This document shows, in pieces, positions 41,485 to 51,368 of a stretch of DNA of 64,000 nt. The stretch's first letter is position 1. Each line of letters begins with the position of its first letter. The notes below the pieces were generated by a model. It saw nothing but the letters and a program-made list of their open reading frames with translations, ran no database searches and was not told the origin of the DNA. The stretch covers positions 806,001 through 870,000 of the forward strand of contig JAHRHY010000021.1 of assembly GCA_019671135.1 (NCBI GenBank), in the 5' to 3' direction. The position numbers and the translations under genes were made by a program. This stretch comes from Linnemannia hyalina. Taxonomy: Eukaryota; Mortierellomycota; Mortierellomycetes; Mortierellales; Mortierellaceae.

Positions 41485-42398
41485 CTTTGGTTTCCGGAGT
41501 TCCTCTGAAAAGAAGAGGAGGAACAGTTGCTGTTATTGAAATCCCGACCTGAGCGGCTCTGTGAGCGGCGGTCCTGGTTGTTGTTGTTCCAATTTTTGTC
41601 GGAGTTATGTCGGCCATTGCCGTGACTATTGTTGTTGTTGTTGTTGCCGCCTTTGTCTCGGCGGTTGTCGGTTCCCGTCTTGCTCTTAAAGTATGTCTGT
41701 AGGGTGAGGATAGACTTGGTGCGGTCGTAGAAGGGCTGTGGATCGAACATGTTGAGAGCGTCGTCCTCGAAGTGTGCTCCTGCGGCTTCGCGAACGTTAG
41801 CCATGCGGGTCTCGTGCATCTTAACAGCCATTCCGCCCAGGTGTTGGCGCATAAGAACTGCAAAGCTGACGGAAAGGTCCAGAATCTGGTCTGGCTTGAG
41901 ATGTTCAGGGTCGATCTCCTGAAGCTGTCGGAATTGGTGATAGAAGTAATCCACGGGGCGTGTGAGCTCGGCGCATCGCTCCTGAAACTCGCGGATCTGT
42001 GAATCATGCTTCTTGTTGAAGGTGAGGTTGTTGGAGACGACGTATGGGACCTTGGGTGCTTTATATTGGTCCATGTGAACGTTCTTGGGAAAGCCTCGAA
42101 TGGCTTCCTTGAGCTCGGCGTCGCTCTTTGTTGGTTTGGTGAAAAACTCAATAGGCGTTTCTGGTTTGATGCTGAGGCATCCAATGACATCCACGTCTGA
42201 GGGGCGATAGTGTTGAAGTGAAGCTTGAGTTGTAATCGCAGGGTCGGGGTTCTGGTGAAGGTGATCTGCCATAAAGCGTTCCATGCGGTCCAGCCTTTGG
42301 CTGAGAAAGAGGATCTTTGCATCCTTGGGGTCGAGTGGGGGCGAGGAAAAGGAGGAAGAGGACGATGAGGGGGACGATGAGCGAGAGGGTTGTTCCAT
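41400..42398 (-). CDS. gag: DIRS Gag-like protein
   Basis: 332 codons from ATG at 42398 (MEQPSRSSSP). I prefer it to the longer frame to 42509 because that upstream part is terminal-repeat sequence. A Ser-rich N-terminus is followed by a helical core (KILFLSQRLDRMERFMADHL, REFQERCAELTRPVDYFYHQ) and an Asn/Arg/Ser-rich tail with poly-Asn. It presumably packages element RNA. No zinc knuckle is seen. Confidence 0.65.
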   Translation of the reverse strand: MEQPSRSSSPSSSSSSFSSPPLDPKDAKILFLSQRLDRMERFMADHLHQNPDPAITTQASLQHYRPSDVDVIGCLSIKPETPIEFFTKPTKSDAELKEAIRGFPKNVHMDQYKAPKVPYVVSNNLTFNKKHDSQIREFQERCAELTRPVDYFYHQFRQLQEIDPEHLKPDQILDLSVSFAVLMRQHLGGMAVKMHETRMANVREAAGAHFEDDALNMFDPQPFYDRTKSILTLQTYFKSKTGTDNRRDKGGNNNNNNSHGNGRHNSDKNWNNNNQDRRSQSRSGRDFNNSNCSSSSFQRNSGNQRWNSQQRGRSTSCRNDRSPRSEGGSKDS

Positions 42399-42817
42399 GG
42401 GGACCTGCTGAGAAGGGTGAACTCTGATGATGCGGGTAATGTCCCTGGCGAAACAAAAGAAGATGAGAAACAGATTTGGTGCCTGAGCAGAACTTATTTC
42501 TCTTTTCACTTTCGTTTAGTTTTCTGAATTTTCGCATTTACTATAATAAAAGAAGATAACACATATATATGGTCCTGGCCCGACGGATAATTATTGGCAT
42601 TATTGAATGACAGGGTCGTTAAACAATGTGAGCAAAGGCGGAGAATAGAGACGGGAGAAGGAGAGATGACATAGCAAGCTTGGTACCCTGAAGCTGATAA
42701 GTTGAGCAAAACACGGCGTCGCGCCCCTTCCACAACTAGAGACATTTTTTTTGTTTTTTTTTAATGTTTGTTCGCGTTGGGTATAGGGAACTCTACTCCT
42801 CCTTAAGGGTTGCCTTC

Positions 42818-44792
42818 TCAACCTTGGGAGCCTGCCCTCTTGAAGGTCTTAGAAGAGTCACTTCCCAAAAAAAACAGGGTAGTCTCAAAGGCATCTACAG
42901 TCCCCTTGCTACTAGTCAGGAAGTTGAACAAAATGTTGCCCTTCAACGCAAAATCGTGAGCGAATCCTTTGAACGAATCATAGTGCCAATGCTCGAGCTT
43001 GCTCTCGAAGGTGCGCATCTTCATCTGCAGACCTGAACCGTCCTCCTGCAGAGTGATTATTAACTTTCCATAGACGGGGTTGGTGTACTCTCCGACATAG
43101 TCTTCCAAGGGGTGGCTGTGGGGCTTGCCCTCGATATGATCTGGGATGTCGTTCTTGGCCATCATAGCGGACATGTCATACGTCTCCTTGGTCTTCTTGA
43201 GGGTATACTCGTGGATCCAGTCCTCGGTCTTGGGCAAGTTCAAGAGACCGTCGGCGATGTAGAAGGGCAGGCTAGAAGGGAGAGCTGTGACCTGGATGTT
43301 GGCCAAGTGAGCAACGACGAGGTCATCGTCAGGGAAAAAGGCCAAGTTAGACCTGTATCCTGGGTTGCCACCACCTAAATGAAGAGACACGGATATAGAG
43401 TATGTGTTATTTTTTTTTGGTCCGTGCAGAAGTGTAAAAATGGAGTAACAGCGAGAGTAGGTGCTTACCATGATAGATGATGGTATGGCCCTTGTACGAA
43501 TCCAACATCCAGCCCAAGCTGTATCCTGTGATGGGTGAAAAGTCAGGCTTGCGAGCCTTGGACTCCATAATGTTGTGGGGCTTCAATGTCTCTTGGACGC
43601 TTTCCTTGTTCAAAACCTGCTTTCCATTAAGCTCTCCCTCCTTCAAGATGACTCTGCCCCACGTTGCCAAATCCAAGACGCTCATGTAGATATCGCCAGC
43701 AGGTGCATCAGCCATATGGATTTCATCCATGTAACCCTCCTCATAGATACCCTTCTTGGCGTCCTCAAAAGTGGCAGCGTCGTAGGGCATTGCAAAGTTG
43801 GGGCGTTTTTCCATTTCTGGTAATGAGAGTCCTGAATCCTTGAGTCCCAGAGGTTGGAGCAGCTTGCTCTTGATCAGCTCAGCATAAGTTGTTCCTGCAA
43901 CATTGGCAGCAGCCTCTCCTGCGACGGCGTAGATAATGTTGTTGTAATTGACGATGGGGGACATCTTTGAGGGCATGTCGACGTGCTTCAGCTGCTTAAT
44001 GAGCTCTCTGGTCGACTCTTCGTTCCTGAACCATGCGAGGTCAATTGGTGGCAAAGGCTGTTTTTTTTGTTATTAGAGTTGGCGTGCGAAAAAAAGAGGT
44101 TAGTTTTGCTGCATGTAATTAAGACGAGGTACTTAATTTTTTTTCTCTTTGCTGCATGTTCACTCACAGTGCGATGGGCGAGCATGTCCGTCAAGGTCAA
44201 CTGGGAGGTCAAGACGGGATCCTTGAGCTCAAACTCGGTGAGGTAGTTATTGACAGCAGTCTTGTCCCAGTCCATCTTTCCCTCGGCGACTAATTCACCG
44301 ATGGCAGTGGCAGTGAATGCCTTTGTTACTGAGGCGATATGGGACACGGTCTATGAACACACAGTAGTATTAGTAGACGTTTAGTGACATAGAAGAGAGG
44401 AGTGTTCAGGCATAGAAGAAAGCGCATACGGTGGTCCTTCTTCGACCTCGTTGTTTATTTACCCCTTTAGTGAAAGGGTCCTTGCGATTGCGTTTTCCGA
44501 ACCCCTGAGCAAAGACAAGCTCGCCCTTGTAGAGGATGGCGACGCTCATGCCCGGAATGCCTCCGTCAGCGCGTGCCTTCTCGAGGGCGATGGGAAGAGT
44601 GTCCAGGAACTCTTTGTAGTTGCTGTTGGAGTTGTTTGACACGATGGCTGCTCTGCGTTTCAAGAGGGCAAGTGGGTCGTTGTTGTGAAGAGTTGAACGA
44701 ACGAGAGAAGAAAGAAGGAGGAAAATTATAGACTTGGATAGTAGAGCTGGCATGATGGAAAAAGACGATATCCTTTTAATTTTCATTTTCAC
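42818..44792 (-). CDS. Secreted serine beta-lactamase-like hydrolase
   Basis: Four exons: 44463-44792, 44168-44350, 43469-44057 and 42818-43374, with GT-AG introns of 112, 110 and 94 bp and consistent phases, giving about 552 residues. The N-terminus has a hydrophobic segment (about residues 14-34) likely to be a signal peptide or anchor. The PF00144-type catalytic features are all present: S117-V-T-K in HIASVTKAFTATAIGE, Y209-N-N in IVNYNNIIYAVAGE, and H367-G-G-G spanning the last splice junction. After residue 400 a C-terminal extension (LEDYVGEYTNPVYGKLIITL) forms the lipocalin-like tail often found in fungal members. These enzymes cleave ester or amide bonds through the serine; the substrate here is unknown. 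No defects are seen, so this is the most secure host gene in the window. Confidence 0.85.
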
Positions 44793-46014
44793 AGGCGCCT
44801 TTTAAAGTGCAACGGCCAGCGACGTGCTTATTTTTTGTTTCGTGTTTTCGTTCCTAATATGGGCACCAAAAGAACATCATCTCTTGGCAACACTGCCCCA
44901 GAAAAGCCTACATCCTACTTGTCTCTCTATTAGAAGCAGAAGCGCCACATTCTCTTGTGTCGATCCATTGATTGGGAAAGGTTATGGCCGGGGTTCATGC
45001 TTGGCTGTCGAGTATGGAAGTGCAATGACGTGCATGCTATTCTTTGTGCATATGTGTTCATATTGGCTCTTGGCATGTCTCCAACCAACTTCTCATTCAA
45101 AGAGCTTTGTGCCCCTTTGTTCGCAGTGCGTTTTTTTTTTTTTTTTTCTTTTTTTTTCTGTAATGCCTTCCGTGATACAGCCCAATAAGAGACGTTTTTT
45201 TTTTTCTTTTTTTTCGGTAATGCCTTCCGTGATACAGCCCAACAGGAGACGTTTATGTTGGATCAATCAAATTGCAGTACATAGTACTGTAATTTGACAT
45301 CGCAGTACATGGGCGGTACTGTAATTTGATCGCATAGTACAATGCAGTACAAGTCAGTATATGGCTTCTACGCCGTGTAACGATTCAGTACAATTTAATA
45401 CATGGCTTCTACCCCGTGGAACCTATTAGGGCACCTTGCCAATTGATACAGTGTAGTCTAGGTGTTGTTAGCGCGGAGTCGCTGCTCCGTTAGTTGCATA
45501 ACTGACCTTCCATTCAGTGAATGGGTGGTAACGTACCCTTGGTAAGTTGCCCTTTGGTACGTTCTGGTCGGTGCCAGTGGTGAGACGGTGCTCTGCCAGT
45601 TGCATTGCTGCAGCGCTGACCTGCCATTCAGCGAATGGGTGTGCATTCACTCGTTCCTTTTTTTTTTTTTTTTTTTGAGTGAATGCGTGTGAAGGTATAT
45701 GGGTGAATTAGATCCCTATTGTGAATTCGTTAAGAAAAATGGAAAATACTAACCGGGATTGTGATACTTAGGTAGGTATGGAAAATGAATAACGAAACAA
45801 AGAGACGAAGAGTCCTTATGTACTCTTCGTCCTGGTGATACACGTGATTATAGCACAGAAGGATCAAAAAGCAACGTCGCTATGAACGCTTGGCTGCCAC
45901 AAGCCAGTTAATAATATCTCCTTATGTTATATTTATTGGCACCACTTCCTCAATTTCCCAGTCACACCTCAATCCACTCCCCCCCCCAAAAAAAAATAAT
46001 TAATAATAATAATA
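44793..46014. other. Intergenic block with poly-T tracts and short duplications
   Basis: About 45155-45255 is a tandem duplication (TAATGCCTTCCGTGATACAG unit after poly-T). From 45260 to 45430 GCAGTACA and TGGCTTCTAC phrases recur. From 45470 to 45655 a CTGACCT(T/G)CCATTCAG unit recurs about 120 bp apart. The 28S fragment at 45858-45910 is listed separately. No gene is supported. Confidence 0.55.
45858..45910 (-). rRNA. Short 28S rRNA fragment, second copy
   Basis: The reverse complement reads TAACTGGCTTGTGGCAGCCA and on to GATCCTTC, 53 nt of the same domain V segment found at 858-923 and identical to it over this core by eye. Flanking sequence differs from the first copy, so they are independent insertions or captures. 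Confidence 0.85.
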
Positions 46015-47459
46015 TCCCTTTTGTCAATAGACTTTGGGCAAGCACCAATTGAATTGGACAAATTGAAAATTGTTTTCGGCACCTCTACAATTGAAAGTGG
46101 CTCCTGTACAATTGAAAGTGGCAAAAGATATCAACACGCGTAACTTTGACGTGAATGATGATCATCAATGACGTTCTTTATTGCTCCTCCAAACCTCCAC
46201 TTATCCCTACACCTCATCCTCCACCTCCTTCTCATCGGCCAAGTCATGGTTATTGTAATACTGGCCGAGAGGCTCACCTCTGTTTGCTTTGGCAAAGTTT
46301 CTGCTGACCTCCCTTATCCAACCCTGCATCATCTCTGGGGTGATAGCCTGGACACCATTGTTGATATGGCCAGTCAATGACTCTCTGTCACTAAAGTCTT
46401 GGAGCCGGACATGCCTCTTGATAGAACTGAAGACTGACTCGGCAGCATTCAGGTGGGGGCTATAAGGTGGGAGTCGTTGTAGAGTGTGTCCTTGACGTTC
46501 AAGGTTGTCTTTGATGGACAGCGACGTATGACAACGCGCATTATCCATGATGAAGACGCGAGGTGCAGTGAGCTTTGGGACCACTTTCTCAAGAAGGAAG
46601 TTTTCGAACGATGGAGTGTCGTAAGCCCCTAACTTCACTTCTGAGGCAATGATACCCTCTCTGCTCGCCGCTACAACCACCGAAAGGTTCTTTCCTTTCG
46701 CCGTTGGCCGAATTCTGACCGGCCTTCGTCCCCGGGGCGCCCTCCCAAATCGACGGATCATATGCAGGTTAAAACCTGCCTCGTCCACAAACACAGCGTC
46801 TGCTATACTCGCAGTCGACTCGAGGAACGCTTGGGTCCAGACTTGACGCATTCGAATGCGCTCAGGGCTGTTGTAATCGGCCGGCTCTTGTCGTAGTAGC
46901 TTGAGGGTAAAGCCTGCTTGGTCGTGGATGGCTCGGGACACTGACGCTGTAGAAACCGGAGGATCGATGTTGAAGTGATCGTTCAACTCCTGGCAGAGGT
47001 TGGTGATCGTTGTATCCGGGCGAGCCAAAAGCCGGTCAGAGAGCCATTCAATGTGGCCTTGGGACAGTCGCTTGGGTCGATTGCCACCTCGATGTTTCTG
47101 CTCCATTCTCCCCTCATTGTCAAATGCTTTGGCAATAGCGTAGACGGTTGAGCGGGGATAGCCGAAACGGCGTGCTGCTTCTGTTATGGTTTGTCCTTCG
47201 TCAAAGATAGCGTGGATAATTTTCTGGCGCTGAGTATTGTCAATTCTGTTGTGTTTCTTGGGCATCTCGAAGATGAGTGAAGGGAACAAGGAAGCAACAA
47301 AGGAGCAAAAAAAAAAAAATGCGACGAAAGAAAAGTGTTTCATTATACTGGTGCCACTTTCAATTGTACAGGCGCCACTTTCAATTGTAGAGGTGCCGAA
47401 AACAATTTTCAATTTGTCCAATTCAATTGGTGCTTGCCCAAGTCTATTGACAAAAGGGA
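46015..47459 (-). mobile_element. Tc1/mariner-type transposon, complete
   Basis: Terminal inverted repeats of about 107 bp begin TCCCTTTTGTCAATAGACTT at 46015 and, inverted, at 47459. TA flanks both sides (46013-46014, 47460-47461). Each repeat contains two ACAATTGAAAGTGGC boxes that could be transposase-binding sites. The 1445-bp element encodes one intact transposase, so it may be active or recently so. Confidence 0.9.
46207..47265 (-). CDS. Tc1-like transposase (DD34E)
   Basis: 352 codons from ATG at 47265 (MPKKHNRIDNTQRQK). The frame is open further upstream, but that part lies in the inverted repeat and beyond the element end. The N-terminus has two helix-turn-helix regions (ITEAARRFGYPRSTVYAIAK; TITNLCQELNDHF). 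The catalytic core has D161 in VFVDEAGFNLHM, D241 in FIMDNARCH and E276 in PPYSPHLNAAESVF, with 34 residues between the second D and the E. It cuts and pastes the element at TA sites. No stops or frameshifts. Confidence 0.9.
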   Translation of the reverse strand: MPKKHNRIDNTQRQKIIHAIFDEGQTITEAARRFGYPRSTVYAIAKAFDNEGRMEQKHRGGNRPKRLSQGHIEWLSDRLLARPDTTITNLCQELNDHFNIDPPVSTASVSRAIHDQAGFTLKLLRQEPADYNSPERIRMRQVWTQAFLESTASIADAVFVDEAGFNLHMIRRFGRAPRGRRPVRIRPTAKGKNLSVVVAASREGIIASEVKLGAYDTPSFENFLLEKVVPKLTAPRVFIMDNARCHTSLSIKDNLERQGHTLQRLPPYSPHLNAAESVFSSIKRHVRLQDFSDRESLTGHINNGVQAITPEMMQGWIREVSRNFAKANRGEPLGQYYNNHDLADEKEVEDEV

Positions 47460-47776
47460 TAATATCCGCAGCACATCTCGATCGATGTAAATATAGACAG
47501 CTAGAACATTCTTTCACATGCTAGCCACAATGAGAACCACTGTCAGCCACAAACCTTAATTCAGTCCTGAATCTGCTTTCTGCTTTCTTTTTCTTTTCTT
47601 TTTCTTTCCTTTCTTCTTTTTTCTTTTTTTTCTTTTAATCTTTTCTTTTTCCCTACCTTTTTCTTTTTTTTCCTTTTTCTTTTTTCTTTTTTTCTTTTTC
47701 TTTTGCTTTTTGTGTTTTTGGTGTCCTTATTTTGTGTTTGTTTTAATAGTAGTAGTAGTTGTTGTTGTTGCTGCTA

Positions 47777-47875
<99 letters not shown>

Positions 47876-48304
47876 GTTGTTGTTGTTGTTTGTTGTTGTT
47901 TGTTGTTGTTGTTTGTTGTTGTTGGTTGTTGGTTGTTGTTGTTGAGAATGTCTCTCTCGAGAGAATTCATGGCAATGGAGGTGGTGAAAGTTAAAGAAAG
48001 TCGAGAGGAGTGATGTAAAGAACAATAGAGAGGGCGGATGTGGTCGGTGAATTGAGAGGTAGAGAAAATGCGAGAGTAATGGCAAAGAGGATAATGGGCG
48101 GAGGAGTTGAAGTAAGAAAAGGTGTGTGAACGCGAGGAATGGTGGCAAAAGGGAAATAATGGAAAAAGGAAAGAGCTTTATGAGCAAGAAATGGAAACAA
48201 AACAAGCTGCTTGAAGAGAACTCGATAACACGTCATTAAGAATATACTGTAAAAGAGCATTTTTATTTGAGTGTCAAGTAGGCAGAGAAAGATGCAGTGA
48301 AAGA
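47460..48304. repeat. Pyrimidine tract and long TTG/CTG triplet repeat
   Basis: 47575-47710 is a T/C-rich tract. 47746-47945 is an almost pure TTG repeat with a CTG-rich first part, about 190 bp. On the minus strand it reads as poly-Gln/Asn in a 143-codon frame, but the sequence around it looks non-coding and I do not call a gene. 47946-48304 holds nothing else recognisable. Confidence 0.8.
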
Positions 48305-50809
48305 TTAGCTCCTCTTCTTTTTGGAGCAGTCCTCATCGTTGCTGTCATCGTCGTCAGTAGAGCGCTTTCGAGCATTCTTGAGTCGATCAATAAACTCTAC
48401 ATGCTCCTGGGGGAAAATGTCGCCGAAATTGTCATCGCTGATGTTGATCACGACCTGCTGAACACCACTGGGGTCCTTTGGGAGTTCTGAATGTGCTGGC
48501 AGCTTGTCAGTCCATTTGGTAGGGTATGCAACGATCATACTGATGTAGACGTTGTCGGGACAGTACTTGCGAAAATTCTTTGCGTGGCCCTCAATCTTGG
48601 CTGCCGAGACTGTGCTGAGTGCGTCATTCCAATCCCTCTCCGAGAAGTTAGACGACCCTTGATGCAGCTTCATCTGAACGAAGACAGGAACCAACCGAGC
48701 ACCGTCGATCCGAATGAAGAAAACCAAGTCTGGTCCCGACGGCTTGGGCTTGGGGAAGAAAAATGGCGCGACAGGCATGTTGTTGCGGGTTGACCCATGG
48801 TTGACATGAGTGTCCATGAACTCTTCCATCGACATCATCGCGTGAGTCGTGCCTTGCTCGAGTCCAGGTTCCCTCCAGCCAACAATTTCCACCTTGCCGA
48901 CGAGAGCTGGACACATATCAGAGATGGGGGGCTGATGCGGCCACTCAGATAGAGGTCGTGTGTTGAATGTCTCACTGAAAACCTTCATCATGAACCGCTC
49001 AAGCACACATCCCTTGCAACAGGCGAAGACTGGGACAGAGAAGTATAGAACGGGGACGAGAGTTGAAGCAGTGATGATTGATGTTATTACTATGGTACAA
49101 CTAAATATATATACAAAGTCGCCAACTAGGTTTCTAGGCGTAGTGTCATAGTGAGTCAGAGATGATAGAGAGTGACAAGGAATGACTAACTAGAGAGCAA
49201 TGATAAACCTAATATTTTGCATCCCTGTTCAATAGCCGTCGACTTTACCATACGTTTCCGCACTTCCCTTGCGAAGTAGGGATCGATAGCGGCGAAATAA
49301 TTCTCCGCTGCTTTGGAAACGAAGGGCTCGTCCATGACAGTGACAGCACGACCTCGAATAATCTTGATCCGACCAAACGCATGCTCCACCAACTGAGGGT
49401 CTACCTCCTTGAGGACAAGGTCGTGAATCCCAAACATGCAACGCTGATACATAAGGAGGCCCAGCATGCTGTCGATAGCCTCCACAAGCTGATCCTTGTA
49501 TTTGTTGTGTTTGTCGTGGAGGCGAGATATCTCGTAGCACAAATTGCCTTTGATGTTCCGATGCGCCCAAGATACCAGCCTGTCCTCCGCAGCTTCAATG
49601 GTCTTCTTCCATGCGCCTGGGTCGTTGCTTTCGATGACCCTTTCCTATAGATGGGAAGGCAATAAAGACAGGGACGTTGTAAGTAGTGAGCGTAATTGTT
49701 TGCGACATCATGTCATCGCCTTTTTTCTCTTGCCTATCATCTCGAATGACATACCACCAAATCGTGAATATATAGACAAAATACTGCAGCTATTGCTGGG
49801 CGAAAGCGACCCGCAAACTTGTTGAACAGCATATCGACTGCCTCTTGCGGAAGGTGCTCGTCCAAAGCCAGCTTTGACTGGTCGTCCTGCAGACACATCC
49901 GCACCCGAGAAATGTATTTCTTGATCGATTCTTGATTTTTCCAACCTGGGAATTCCAAATACTGTGCCGCCCAAAGTGCCATGCGCGTACGTCCATTTTT
50001 GATGGTGATGGTAAAGAGAGTAAGGATGTTAGACTACCATTCCTGTCAATTCTGCTATTTCCTTCAGCTAATGCGGAGGCACAAGTGCAAGCCAATATGA
50101 ACCAAGTTGAATAGCTTACCTCAAAGTTGGTTGAGCTGTCCTTTAGACCGGAGCCCGAACTCTGGATCCAGAAAAGAGTATTAATGCTCAAGCCGGTGCC
50201 GCAGGTAATCAATGTAAGCTGATGTTGGCCAATGTCTCGAAACGCGTGTAAAATCGGAAAGAGCAATGGGCGTGGGGAATTTGTTGAAGTCGTCGACTGG
50301 AAAGAGCCGTTGAACTCATCGCCAAGGACTTGCGCCTCATCGTGGACCAAAAGGAGCCTGGTGTCATCCTTGATCTTTGGCAGGCACCCGCGCTCAACAA
50401 GGCGATCCTTTGCATCCTCGTACACATTGCGGATCAGCAGCGAAAGAGGGAGTTCTCCATGGTGCTGAAGGTTGAGAAGTTTGAGGAACAGTGCGTTGAA
50501 CATGTCCTTATAGAGAACATGTGGGCACACCTGCAGGAGAGCCCATCGTGCGCTGGTGAATGACTTGCTGCTACCGGGGACGCTCATGCAGTACTTGAAA
50601 ATGAGAAGTCTTGAGAGAAAAAGCAAGAGCGTCGTCTTTCTTGCATAGCCGTTGTTAGCCTCTCGATCAACAGACGACTCTCGATGATCGTTGAGGTACT
50701 TTTGGACGGCAGATCGAAGGGTCATCATGTCGTCAGATCCCCAGTCGTCATGAGAAGAGTTGAAGTAGAATCTCCAGTGCTGGGACAGGAGCTCCCGAGG
50801 ATTCGTCAT
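48305..50809 (-). CDS. CRN-like P-loop/nuclease protein, split by a solo LTR (gene C)
   Basis: Exons 50120-50809, 49785-49961 and 49222-49644 plus 48305-49009 (one exon cut by the LTR), with introns of 158 and 140 bp. ATG at 50809 (MTNPRELLSQHW). The N-terminal half has a P-loop-like PGSSKSFTSARWALLQV, a DEAQ Walker B (RLLLVHDEAQVLGDEFNG) and LTLITCGTGLSI with SGSGLKDSS, a pattern of NTPase domains in Crinkler (CRN)-type fungal proteins. The C-terminal part has SGPDLVFFIR...VPVFVQMKL, compatible with a PD-(D/E)XK nuclease, and ends in an acidic then basic tail (DDDDSNDEDCSKKKRS) that could be a nuclear signal. CRN-type proteins are thought to act in host or rival cell nuclei. No CRN N-terminal header is seen. 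Without the LTR and one target copy the frame is continuous; as it stands it is interrupted. Confidence 0.65.
49015..49221 (-). mobile_element. Solo LTR (207 bp) in gene C
   Basis: Same family and length as the chromovirus LTRs, with a perfect target duplication TCCCT at 49010-49014 and 49222-49226. The insertion adds stops to the third coding exon of gene C. Excising LTR plus one TCCCT restores an in-frame join (IEQG to CVLERFMMK). Confidence 0.95.
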
Positions 50810-51368
50810 ATTCACCACCTTCTCCGCTCGATTTTAACAAGGCTGTGGAGGAGGAGGAGGAGGAGGCACGAGCGTTTTTCAGCGCTGTTGGATCGTTGCA
50901 GGACATTATATTCAGCAGCCTTCAAGACGGCCGTTCTTTGCCAACATGGGCGAAGAATCGTCCTTTGTATCAGTTCAAGTTGCAGCTGCGAGAGGAGTGG
51001 GGGTCTCGGGTGACAGAACTCTACGAGTCTGCAAAGCGCAAGGCCCTCCTGGATCATACGCATGTGGACGAGATCGCGTAAGATCGTCAAGTTGCAATTT
51101 GTTCTCTTGTTTGATACTCAAGCAGTGGAGGGCTGTTGCAACAGGCGAAGACTGGGACAGAGAAGTATAGAACGGGGACGAGAGTTGAAGCAGTGATGAT
51201 TGATGTTATTACTATGGTACAACTAAATATATATACAAAGTCGCCAACTAGGTTTCTAGGTGTAGTGTCATAGTGAGTCAGAGATGATAGAGAGTGACAA
51301 GGAATGACTAACTAGAGAGCAATGATAAACCTAATATGTTGCACCTTCCCCTCTTAAAAAAAAATCCG

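Larger units (their letters stand above)
38341..42592 (-). mobile_element. DIRS-type retrotransposon
   Basis: Inverted termini TTATCCGTCGGGCCAGGACC (about 38341-38370, and inverted at 42560-42592) enclose, in minus-strand order, a gag-like ORF, an RT/RNase H/methylase-like ORF and a tyrosine recombinase. This order and the inverted ends define DIRS elements, which integrate through a circular intermediate and make no target duplication. A 207-bp solo LTR of another family interrupts the polymerase ORF at 39427-39633. Confidence 0.85.

Noticed and set aside
39602..42322. A 906-codon minus-strand frame across the DIRS element
   Set aside because: It overlaps the true RT and gag frames and shows no domain. 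It is a shadow frame.
46207..47517. 436-codon version of the Tc1 transposase
   Set aside because: Its first 84 codons lie in the inverted repeat and beyond the TA boundary. The ATG at 47265 is the sensible start.
47703..48205. Poly-Leu, poly-Cys and poly-Gln/Asn frames
   Set aside because: All come from one TTG/CTG triplet tract. Flanking sequence gives no coding signal.
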